Assembly (NCBI GenBank): GCA_005883865.1
Contig: VBAO01000264.1
Span: 1-7,254, forward strand
Length of the DNA: 7,254 nt
DNA from: Candidatus Segetimicrobium genomatis
Lineage (GTDB): Bacteria; Sysuimicrobiota; Sysuimicrobiia; Sysuimicrobiales; Segetimicrobiaceae
Reading direction: 5' to 3'
Under the pieces are notes generated by a model. The model searched no databases, had not been told where the DNA came from, and worked only from the letters and a program-made list of their open reading frames with translations. The position numbers and the translations under genes are program-made. The stretch's first letter is position 1. Every line of letters begins with the position of its first letter. This document shows positions 1 to 4,409 of this stretch, one piece after another.

Positions 1-223
1 AGGCCGTCTGCGCCGTCACCATGGGGCTTCGGGCAAATGCCACGGCCACCCCGGTGCCGAGCTCCAACCGGCTCGTGGAGGGCGCAGCCAGCGCCAGGGT
101 GACGAAGGGGTTGTGCTTGGTATCGTTGGCCCACATCCCCGCGAACCCGGTCTCCTCGGCGGCACGGGCCACCTCAGGGACCTCTTGCAGCGCATCCATC
201 GACAGCGCACAGTCGAGCTTCAC
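1..223 (-). CDS. Luciferase-like F420-dependent oxidoreductase, N-terminal part (truncated by window edge)
   Basis: The minus strand encodes 74 residues from a GTG at 223-221 and continues past position 1. The N-terminus begins VKLDCALSMD and includes GFAGMWANDTKHNPF, LGTGVAVAFARSP and MVTAQ. This is the pattern of the first strands and helices of the luciferase-like monooxygenase TIM barrel, close to the subfamily in which members begin MKxD and carry HDPF and GTGIAVAFARSP. Such enzymes typically use coenzyme F420 or FMN to oxidise or reduce small molecules in the cytoplasm; the substrate cannot be told from this fragment. GTG 223 was chosen because it matches the family N-terminus and has GGGGGGAG six bases upstream (237-230). 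An in-frame GTG at 262-260 lies 11 bases after a perfect AGGAGGT (280-274) and would add 13 residues. The gene is divergent from lexA. I am sure of the family, less sure of the exact start. Confidence 0.85.
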   Translation of the reverse strand, partial: MKLDCALSMDALQEVPEVARAAEETGFAGMWANDTKHNPFVTLALAAPSTSRLELGTGVAVAFARSPMVTAQTA

Positions 224-449
224 ATGCGTCTCCCCCCGCCTGATTCCCGAGAGCACTTGCACAGGGAGCGCGCACCTCCTCTCGGCGCTCGTTCTGACGG
301 TTAGATGTCTGATGACCGAGACGCCACTTCTTCCTCTCCACCGCGAACAACGAATCTTTGGGAAAGCGTCCCCACGTCCGGCGGCGATAGACGGCGAAAA
401 ACGACGTCAAAACGCGAAATCGCGAGCCAGGTGACCATATCACCACTAA
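224..449. other. Divergent intergenic region between the oxidoreductase gene and the lexA operators
   Basis: No convincing gene is present; reading frames here have no family resemblance. On the minus strand it holds the oxidoreductase leader, with a perfect AGGAGGT at 280-274 and a 7-base inverted repeat (CCGAGAG 247-253, CTCTCGG 279-285) whose right arm overlaps that AGGAGGT. Just before the first SOS box there is an inverted repeat GGTGA-N5-TCACC at 430-444, and CGCGA-AA-TCGCG at 413-424. I saw no confident minus-strand promoter: TTGACG occurs on the minus strand near 405, but the nearest -10-like hexamer is only 14 bases away. Confidence 0.5.
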
Positions 450-463
450 CGTACATATGTTCG
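450..463. promoter_or_regulatory. SOS box 1 (LexA operator), upstream site
   Basis: The sequence CGTAC-ATAT-GTTCG differs by one base from the Gram-positive LexA operator CGAAC-N4-GTTCG. It lies 13 bases upstream of the lexA -35 element and 20 bases before a second box with the same two half-sites. The start-to-start distance is 34 bp, about three helical turns, so two LexA dimers could sit on nearly the same face of the DNA. Confidence 0.8.
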
Positions 464-476
464 TCTTAGCTCGTCA

Positions 477-504
477 TTGTATACGTACTGATGTTCGATA
501 TACT
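477..504 (+). promoter_or_regulatory. lexA promoter (-35 TTGTAT, -10 TATACT)
   Basis: TTGTAT at 477-482 and TATACT at 499-504 are separated by 16 bases and match the housekeeping sigma consensus at 4/6 and 5/6 positions. Transcription would start near 511, giving a leader of about 35 bases that contains AAAGGGG (530-536) nine bases before the lexA GTG. The second SOS box fills 484-497, almost the whole spacer, so bound LexA would block RNA polymerase: autoregulation. Confidence 0.75.
484..497. promoter_or_regulatory. SOS box 2 (LexA operator) inside the lexA promoter spacer
   Basis: The sequence CGTAC-TGAT-GTTCG has the same half-sites as box 1 and one mismatch to CGAAC-N4-GTTCG. The AT-rich flanks are also roughly symmetric (TATA before, ATATA after). 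Its position between -35 and -10 is the classic place for a strong repressor site. Because both boxes share the same departure (T for A at position 3), the preferred left half-site in this organism may be CGTAC or CGWAC. Confidence 0.85.
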
Positions 505-545
505 CTAGCCTTGAGGTTAGTCCTGAGCGAAAGGGGCGTGGGTGC

Positions 546-1178
546 GTGAGCCAGAGGAAATTGACGGGGCGTCAGCGGCAAGTCCTCGACTACCTCGTGA
601 ACGCGGTTCGCGAAAAGGGATACGCGCCGTCGGTCAGGGAGATCGGGACGGCTCTTGGGCTGCGGTCCCCATCCACCGTCCACCAACACCTGATGGCGCT
701 CGAACAGAAGGGGTGCGTCAGGCGGCAGGGGGATCGGATGCGGGCACTGGAAGTCGTCGACAAGTCGCTGGTCCAAAAAGGAGAAAGCATAGTCCTCCCC
801 GTCATCGGCAGGGTGTCCGCGGGCCGCCCTATTCTCGCCGACGAGCGGGCGGAGGAGTATGTCGCGGTACCGCCCCACCTGTTCGGAGACGTGCGCGAGT
901 GCTTCCTCCTGCGCGTCCGTGGGGACAGCATGAACGGTGCTGGGATCTTACCGGGCGATCTCGTCATCGTCCACCCTCAGGCGCACGCCGCGCCGGGAGA
1001 CATCGTCGTGGCGCTGCTCGGCGAGGACGCCACGGTCAAACGCCTCGCCCTCATCGAGGGGAAGCCCGTGCTCAAGCCCGAGAACCCAACGTACCCCCCG
1101 CTCCTCGGCGACTTCCAGGTGCTCGGCCGGGTCGTGGGAGCGCTCCGGGCTTACGACGAGGTGCTCGCGTGGGCGTAA
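546..1178 (+). CDS. lexA: LexA, SOS-response repressor and self-cleaving peptidase
   Basis: This 210-residue protein has the usual LexA length. Residues 1-68 form the winged-helix DNA-binding domain (RQRQVLDYL, GYAPSVREIG, SPSTVHQHLMALEQKG). Residues 82-208 form the S24 peptidase domain. The self-cleavage site is Ala92-Gly93 in VSAGRP, the catalytic serine is Ser128 in RGDSMNGAGI and the catalytic lysine is Lys165 in ATVKRL, so all key residues are present. In the family, activated RecA on single-stranded DNA triggers cleavage, which releases SOS promoters. GTG 546 was chosen because it gives the standard N-terminus and has AAAGGGG nine bases upstream. Two SOS boxes in its promoter indicate autoregulation. 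The last codons overlap the start of the next small gene, suggesting an operon of three genes. Confidence 0.97.
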   Translation: MSQRKLTGRQRQVLDYLVNAVREKGYAPSVREIGTALGLRSPSTVHQHLMALEQKGCVRRQGDRMRALEVVDKSLVQKGESIVLPVIGRVSAGRPILADERAEEYVAVPPHLFGDVRECFLLRVRGDSMNGAGILPGDLVIVHPQAHAAPGDIVVALLGEDATVKRLALIEGKPVLKPENPTYPPLLGDFQVLGRVVGALRAYDEVLAWA

Positions 1179-1423
1179 CCGCCACCCGCTCCGATCGCCG
1201 GGTGTACGGGATGCGACGGCGCGCCCCTCGACGATCCATCTCCCGGGCGCTCTTCCCGGCTGTCCAACCCCGGACCGGGCGCCTGATCGGGCGGTGGGGG
1301 CCCGTCGAGCGGACAACCCTCTGGGACAAGCTGCACGACGATCGCACCCTCATCGGTCTGAAGATCGTGCTCCTGACATTCCTGTTCCTGCTCACAGCGC
1401 TGCTGGAGTGGGCGGCCGCGTGA
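1169..1423 (+). CDS. Small single-pass membrane protein, coupled to lexA
   Basis: I do not recognise a family. From GTG 1169 it encodes 84 residues: an arginine-rich N-terminal half (residues 8-49), then LWDKLHDDRT, then one hydrophobic helix at about 61-83 (LIGLKIVLLTFLFLLTALLE) ending WAAA. The basic N-terminal side predicts an N-in, C-out topology. GTG 1169 was chosen because GAGGTG (1158-1163) stands five bases upstream; it overlaps the lexA stop by 10 bases. In-frame alternatives are GTG 1202 and ATG 1211 (70 residues), both with weaker ribosome binding sites. The stop overlaps the next gene's GTG by four bases. Translation is therefore probably coupled to lexA and the gene SOS-induced. 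Small SOS-induced membrane proteins such as YneA and SidA inhibit division in other bacteria; a similar role here is only a hypothesis. The arginine-rich part could be non-coding, so the real protein may be shorter. Confidence 0.55.
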   Translation: MGVTATRSDRRVYGMRRRAPRRSISRALFPAVQPRTGRLIGRWGPVERTTLWDKLHDDRTLIGLKIVLLTFLFLLTALLEWAAA

Positions 1424-1902
1424 ATGCGGCCACACTGCACGCGTATGTCGCCGCGGCCGAGCCGGCGAGCGGGCGGATGGGGACGGGCATCGTCTTCACA
1501 AACGCCCAGGGGCGACCGCTTCGGAAGATCGGGCGGGCGCTGCCCGAGGGAACAAACCCTGGGCTTGCCGCGTTCCGAGGGATTGTCCACGCCCTCTGGA
1601 CCTCCCGCCGTCTTGGGTGCCGCCGGGTGGTCGTGCATTGTCAGGATCGGGAGGTCGTCGCCCAGATAAACGGCGAGGACGATGTCGCCGAGGAATATGT
1701 GGGGCCCTACCTCGAGGTCCGCGCGCTTCTTCACGCTTACCGGGCTGCGCGGGTGGAGCCCGGTCATCAGGGCAGGGACGACGCGCACTGGCTGCGGGTC
1801 GCGCACGAGCTCGCGAACGCCGCGATGGATTGTGAGGTGGACGAGACGGTCGAGGATCTGCCGCTCTGGTCCACGCTGGTTGCGGAGCGCTCAACGGCCT
1901 GA
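1420..1902 (+). CDS. RNase H-fold protein with a degenerate active site
   Basis: This 160-residue protein reads as an RNase HI-type domain over about residues 5-137: a first strand LHAYVAAAE, then GTGIVFTNAQGRPLRKIG, TNPGLAAFRGIVHAL, RRVVVHCQDREVVAQINGE and a C-terminal AHELANAAMD. These line up with the family blocks YxDGA, TNNxAEYxAL, SDSxLVxxQxxG and ADxLANxA. In that alignment only one of the four metal-binding acids remains (Asp76). The others are Ala11 (for Asp), Ala51 (for Glu) and His129 (for Asp). The fold looks preserved while RNA:DNA hybrid cleavage is probably lost, which suggests a nucleic-acid-binding or structural role. GTG 1420 overlaps the previous stop by four bases (GTGA), typical of translational coupling inside the lexA operon. 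The domain call is by eye; catalytic loss follows from it. Confidence 0.75.
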   Translation: MNAATLHAYVAAAEPASGRMGTGIVFTNAQGRPLRKIGRALPEGTNPGLAAFRGIVHALWTSRRLGCRRVVVHCQDREVVAQINGEDDVAEEYVGPYLEVRALLHAYRAARVEPGHQGRDDAHWLRVAHELANAAMDCEVDETVEDLPLWSTLVAERSTA

Positions 1903-1971
1903 GCCTCGTCGCTCCGAGGAAAAGGAACCCTTCGATCCCCTTGCGAAACCCACAGCGCCCGGCACTTTCCC

Positions 1972-2556
1972 GTGTCACGGCAGGAGCGCGACGGGGGCCG
2001 CCGGCCGTTCGCCTCGGAGATGAGCCCGCACGATCCCGCCACGCTGATTGTCGAAGGGGAAGCGAAACTCGCCGCGGGCGACATCGACGGCGCCGTGGGG
2101 GCGTTCCAGCAGGCCGTTGCCGCGTCCCCCTCCTCGGCGGTGGCCCGCAGCAAGCTGGGTATTGCCTACGTGCACAGGAAGCAATGGGATGCCGCCGCGG
2201 GCGAGTTCGGACGCGCGATCCAGCTCGATCCGACCTACGCGCCCGCGTACAGCAACCTCGGAAACGTATACCGGGAGCGCGGTCAACTGGACCACGCGGT
2301 CGCGCACTACCAGAAAGCCGTGTCGATGGACCCGGACTACTGGATCGCGCACCAGAACCTGGGCATCGTGTACAAGCAGCAGGGTCGCCTCGGCGATGCG
2401 GTCCGGGAGTTCAAGACCGCGGCCCGTCTGTCGGTGCGGTCGACGACAGGCAGCGGCGGGCCGAGGCCGGCGGGGACCCCCCGGCGGGCCGGATGTCTCG
2501 GCGTTGGGAGCGCGGTGATCGTCATCGCCATCGCCGTGGCGGCCCTCCGGCGGTAA
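1972..2556 (+). CDS. TPR-repeat protein with C-terminal membrane anchor
   Basis: The 194-residue product has four tandem 34-residue tetratricopeptide repeats at about 23-55, 56-89, 90-123 and 124-155. Each shows the helix pattern with a small residue and a closing LDP/MDP-type turn (AIQLDPTYAPAYSNLGNVY is the clearest). Residues 156-173 are a Gly/Pro/Arg-rich linker, followed by one hydrophobic segment CLGVGSAVIVIAIAVAAL (175-192) and a terminal RR. This predicts a tail-anchored protein with its repeats in the cytoplasm, serving as a protein-protein scaffold; the partner is unknown. GTG 1972 is the longest start but has no clear ribosome binding site. ATG 2020 (178 residues) also keeps all repeats and has only CGGAG directly adjacent, so the start is uncertain. 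It begins 69 bases after the lexA operon, in the same direction. Confidence 0.8.
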   Translation: MSRQERDGGRRPFASEMSPHDPATLIVEGEAKLAAGDIDGAVGAFQQAVAASPSSAVARSKLGIAYVHRKQWDAAAGEFGRAIQLDPTYAPAYSNLGNVYRERGQLDHAVAHYQKAVSMDPDYWIAHQNLGIVYKQQGRLGDAVREFKTAARLSVRSTTGSGGPRPAGTPRRAGCLGVGSAVIVIAIAVAALRR

Positions 2557-2659
2557 CCGTCAGGGGGGGCGCTGGGAACCTGATTATGGGGAATAAATAC
2601 ATGGGTGGCGGGGTTGTTTATGTGTCAGAGGGACTCAAATCGGCGGAGGAGTGCACGAA

Positions 2660-2998
2660 ATGCCAGGCGCGGCCGTTGCGGTAACCGAACAGACGTTTGA
2701 TACCGAGGTCCTGAAGTCCCCGATCCCCGTCCTGGTGGATTTCTGGGCCACCTGGTGCGGGCCGTGCAAGATGATCGCACCGATTGTTGAGGACCTGGCG
2801 GGAGAATATGCCGGGAAGCTCAAGGTGCTCAAGCTGGACGTCGACGAGAACGGCGGGACCGCCGCCAAGTTCAACGTGATGAGCATCCCGACGTTGGGAA
2901 TCTTTAGCAAGGGGGAACTCATCGAGCGGATCGTGGGCTACATGCCCAAAGAGCAGCTCAAGAAGCGAATCGACGCCGCCCTGGCGACGCGGGTCTGA
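2660..2998 (+). CDS. trxA: Thioredoxin
   Basis: This is a complete 112-residue single-domain thioredoxin, near the usual 105-110. The redox motif WCGPC is at 32-36, inside VLVDFWATWCGPCKMIAP with the buried Asp27. The cis-proline is Pro77 in MSIPT, and GxxxKxxL-type C-terminal helix residues follow at 93-107. It reduces protein disulfides in the cytoplasm and is itself recycled by thioredoxin reductase, which is not in this window. ATG 2660 was preferred to the GTG at 2651 because GGAGGA (2645-2650) lies nine bases from the ATG but directly abuts the GTG. The 103-base gap before it has an AT-rich patch (AATAAATA, 2592-2599), but I could not define a promoter with confidence. Confidence 0.95.
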   Translation: MPGAAVAVTEQTFDTEVLKSPIPVLVDFWATWCGPCKMIAPIVEDLAGEYAGKLKVLKLDVDENGGTAAKFNVMSIPTLGIFSKGELIERIVGYMPKEQLKKRIDAALATRV

Positions 2999-3023
2999 AG
3001 CGCGGCCAGGAACCACAGGGCGT

Positions 3024-3036
3024 TCCTCTCAGAGGA
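3024..3036 (+). promoter_or_regulatory. Palindrome sequestering the ribosome binding site of the 76-residue gene
   Basis: TCCTCTCAGAGGA is a perfect 13-base palindrome around C3030. As RNA it can form a five-pair stem (TCCTC with GAGGA) and a three-base loop. Its 3' half is AGAGGA (3031-3036), the ribosome binding site eight bases before ATG 3045. The hairpin would be weak, so it could be a mild or temperature-sensitive brake, or coincidence. Confidence 0.4.
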
Positions 3037-3044
3037 CCAAACCG

Positions 3045-3275
3045 ATGACTGAGACGACGACGTTAGAAAAAATCAGGAAGCTGGCAGAGCGGCGGCAGGC
3101 GCTCTGGAGTAAGGCGCCCGCCCTGACGATCGCCGAGCGGGCCGACATCGTCCGGCTCACCACCGAACTCGAGGGGCTGTGGGAACAGCACAGGACGGAG
3201 CTCGCCCGCAGCCAGGCGAGCCGGCGGGGGACCCGGACAGGCCCCCCTCCAAGCCGCGGCCGCTCGGCCGCATAA
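3045..3275 (+). CDS. Small charged helical protein, unknown function
   Basis: The 76-residue product has two predicted helices (about 6-22 and 28-57) rich in Leu, Arg and Glu, then a basic Gly/Pro/Arg tail (60-76). The pattern LEKIRKLAERRQALW followed by ADIVRLTTELEGLWEQHR weakly resembles small actinobacterial-type helical hairpin proteins of the DUF2630 kind, which pair an N-terminal I..L..E helix with an LE..LD..W helix. I saw this by eye and would not assign the family. There are no cysteines, no membrane segment and no signal peptide. ATG 3045 has AGAGGA eight bases upstream, in a palindrome. The gene starts 46 bases after thioredoxin with no clear terminator between, so the two may be co-transcribed. 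Confidence 0.7.
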   Translation: MTETTTLEKIRKLAERRQALWSKAPALTIAERADIVRLTTELEGLWEQHRTELARSQASRRGTRTGPPPSRGRSAA

Positions 3276-3473
3276 CCCTACCCGGCCCCGAATCCGGGCG
3301 CGCCACCTGTGCGTGCCCTTTCCGCACCGCCCCAAGAACTATGCCCATGGGGTTACGGGTGCGACGGCTAGTCTTGTAGGCCATTGCCCCTGGCCTCTCG
3401 GCGGGACCAGGGAATTTCCGTCGCCGCGACAGGGTTCGTTCTATCGGCATGGGCATGATGACGCTCCACCGAC
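3276..3473. other. Intergenic region before the heat-shock promoter
   Basis: I see no gene or RNA here. It holds short inverted repeats that could act as weak transcription terminators for the upstream genes: CCCGG 3281-3285 with CCGGG 3294-3298, and CCCTGG 3388-3393 with CCAGGG 3407-3412 (13-base loop, followed by AATTT). The end of the preceding gene also holds GCGGCC-N4-GGCCGC at 3256-3271. None is followed by a proper T-run, so none is called as an intrinsic terminator. Confidence 0.4.
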
Positions 3474-3521
3474 TTGACAATCATATTGATATATCTATTG
3501 ACATCATACAGCGTAGATGAT
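3474..3521 (+). repeat. Tandem TTGACA direct repeat with internal inverted repeats, candidate operator
   Basis: TTGACA followed by TCATA occurs twice, 24 bases apart (TTGACA at 3474-3479 and 3498-3503); the first copy has one extra A. Two small inverted repeats overlap it: ATCA-TAT-TGAT at 3480-3490 and ATCAT-N9-ATGAT at 3503-3521. The second fills the promoter spacer. The known HspR operator (CTTGAGT-N7-ACTCAAG) and CIRCE are both absent, so these repeats are the best local candidates for the control site of this operon. Confidence 0.4.
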
Positions 3522-3526
3522 ATAGT
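3498..3526 (+). promoter_or_regulatory. Heat-shock operon promoter (-35 TTGACA, -10 TATAGT)
   Basis: TTGACA (3498-3503) matches the -35 consensus perfectly, and TATAGT (3521-3526) matches the -10 at five of six positions, with the ideal 17-base spacer. Transcription would start near 3533, leaving a leader of about 28 bases with GGAG (3548-3551) nine bases before the hspR GTG. A promoter this close to consensus needs repression to be regulated, which fits an operon starting with a repressor gene. Confidence 0.8.
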
Positions 3527-3560
3527 GCTGTCTGGTCATGATTTCTTGGAGCGGTGACCC

Positions 3561-3874
3561 GTGAAAGAGCGCGAACCCGACACACCAGTATACGTCATCA
3601 GCGTGGCCGCCGACCTGATCGGCTGCCACCCACGAACCCTCCGGATCTACGAAGAGCGCGGGCTCCTCTCGCCGGTCCGTCGCCACCGGATCCCCGGTAC
3701 CTGACGGAGGAGCGAGGCCTCAACCTCGCCGGCGTCGGCCTCATCCTGGAGATCCAGGAACACTATCACGAGGAGTTGACATGGGTGTTCGAGGGGGGCG
3801 AGGCGGCTCCCGAGCCGCAACAGCCCAACCCAACCAAAGCCAATCAAAACAAGAAAGGAGGAAGAGGAAGATGA
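3561..3874 (+). pseudogene. hspR: HspR heat-shock repressor (MerR family), disrupted by internal deletion and frameshift
   Basis: GTG 3561 opens a frame that reads YVISVAADLIGCHPRTLRIY then EERGLLSP, the N-terminal helix-turn-helix of HspR, but stops at TGA 3702-3704 after 47 residues. A second frame, entered near 3695, continues RYLTEERGLNLAGVGLILEI (the typical HspR second half is LTxExGxNLAGVxxILEL) and runs through an Ala/Pro/Gln/Lys-rich tail to TGA 3872-3874. That stop overlaps the hsp20 ATG in an ATGA, so the downstream frame is evidently the original one. Compared with mycobacterial HspR, about 14 residues are missing between SP and GxNLAG, the wing and the YSxxDxxxLxxIxxL helix. The net loss is a number of bases one more than a multiple of three (40 or 43 would fit). 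HspR normally represses the dnaK operon with DnaK as co-repressor. As read here it cannot make a normal protein; assembly error remains possible. Confidence 0.8.
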
Positions 3875-4320
3875 GTGTTGTGCGGTGGAATTCGTTTGGA
3901 GACATTGAGACCGTGCGGCGGTCGATGGACCAGCTGTTCGACGAGGTCTTCACCCGCCGTCCGGGCGTGGGACGCGAAGTGGCGACCCTGGCCTGGGAAC
4001 CGGCGGTCGAGATGTTCGAAAGCGACCACGAGGTCGTCGTCCGGGCGGAACTGCCCGACGTCGATCCCAACAAGGTCGAGATTACCGTCACGAGCGACGC
4101 CATCACGCTCAAGGGCGAGCGGAAGCACGAGCAAGAGGAGAAGGGCCGCAACTACTACCGGCGGGAACTCCGGTACGGGACGTTCGCGCGGACCCTCCCG
4201 CTCGGCACCGAGGTCAAGAGCGGTGACGCGAAGGCGACGTACAAGGACGGGGTCCTCGAGGTCAAGATTCCGAAGTCGGAACGGGTCAAGCCGACGTCGG
4301 TGAAAGTGCAGATCGCATAG
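3871..4320 (+). CDS. Hsp20 / alpha-crystallin small heat-shock protein
   Basis: The 149-residue product is of normal length. An N-terminal arm (1-41) includes MDQLFDEVF. The alpha-crystallin domain (about 43-138) contains WEPAVEMFESDHEVVV, AELPDVDPNKVEITV and the diagnostic DGVLEVKIPK at 126-135. The C-terminal VxI motif (Val146-Ile148), which docks into neighbouring subunits in oligomers, is present. Such proteins hold unfolding clients in the cytoplasm, without ATP, until DnaK-DnaJ-GrpE refolds them, which fits the genes that follow. ATG 3871 was chosen because AAGGAGG (3855-3861) precedes it by nine bases and it forms an ATGA overlap with the hspR frame. The purine-rich upstream sequence is free of obvious RNA structure, so no thermometer is seen. 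Confidence 0.95.
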   Translation: MSVVRWNSFGDIETVRRSMDQLFDEVFTRRPGVGREVATLAWEPAVEMFESDHEVVVRAELPDVDPNKVEITVTSDAITLKGERKHEQEEKGRNYYRRELRYGTFARTLPLGTEVKSGDAKATYKDGVLEVKIPKSERVKPTSVKVQIA

Positions 4321-4330
4321 ACCCGGAACG

Positions 4331-4367
4331 CGCGCCCTCGCCCGCGCACACGCCGGGCGGGGGCGCG
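4331..4367 (+). terminator. Strong hairpin between hsp20 and dnaK (attenuator or processing element)
   Basis: Bases 4331-4344 pair with 4354-4367 as a 14-pair stem with one G-U pair and a nine-base loop. No T-run follows, so it is not a standard intrinsic terminator. In the mRNA it could reduce read-through into dnaK or protect the 3' end of hsp20 after processing, letting Hsp20 be made in larger amounts than DnaK. The stem is certain on paper; the function is inferred. Confidence 0.55.
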
Positions 4368-4409
4368 ATGGCGGCGCGCGGCGAAGACCGCCGCCGGGAG
4401 GAACTCGAT

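Noticed and set aside
430..444. GGTGA-N5-TCACC inverted repeat as a separate operator
   Set aside because: Only five-base arms in a promoter region; no known regulator motif matches and it may be chance. Mentioned within the intergenic entry only.
1904..1919. Terminator after the RNase H-fold gene (CCTCG/CGAGG)
   Set aside because: A five-pair stem with no T-run; not supportable, so operon extension into the TPR gene stays open.
2586..2684. A 32-residue plus-strand frame with a CTKC (CxxC) motif overlapping the thioredoxin start
   Set aside because: It has no proper ribosome binding site, and its 3' part simply reads the thioredoxin start in another frame. Could be a leader peptide, but nothing supports it.
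3388..3418. Intrinsic terminator CCCTGG/CCAGGG followed by AATTT
   Set aside because: Six-pair stem, 13-base loop and only three T's; too weak to call.
3514..3535. CIRCE half-site-like AGTGCT near the heat-shock promoter
   Set aside because: Only the right half is hinted at, with no matching TTAGCACTC nine bases upstream; HrcA control is not supported.
3690..3704. Programmed -1 frameshift in hspR
   Set aside because: There is no canonical slippery heptamer or downstream structure, and shifting frame would not restore the roughly 14 missing family residues. Deletion explains both facts.
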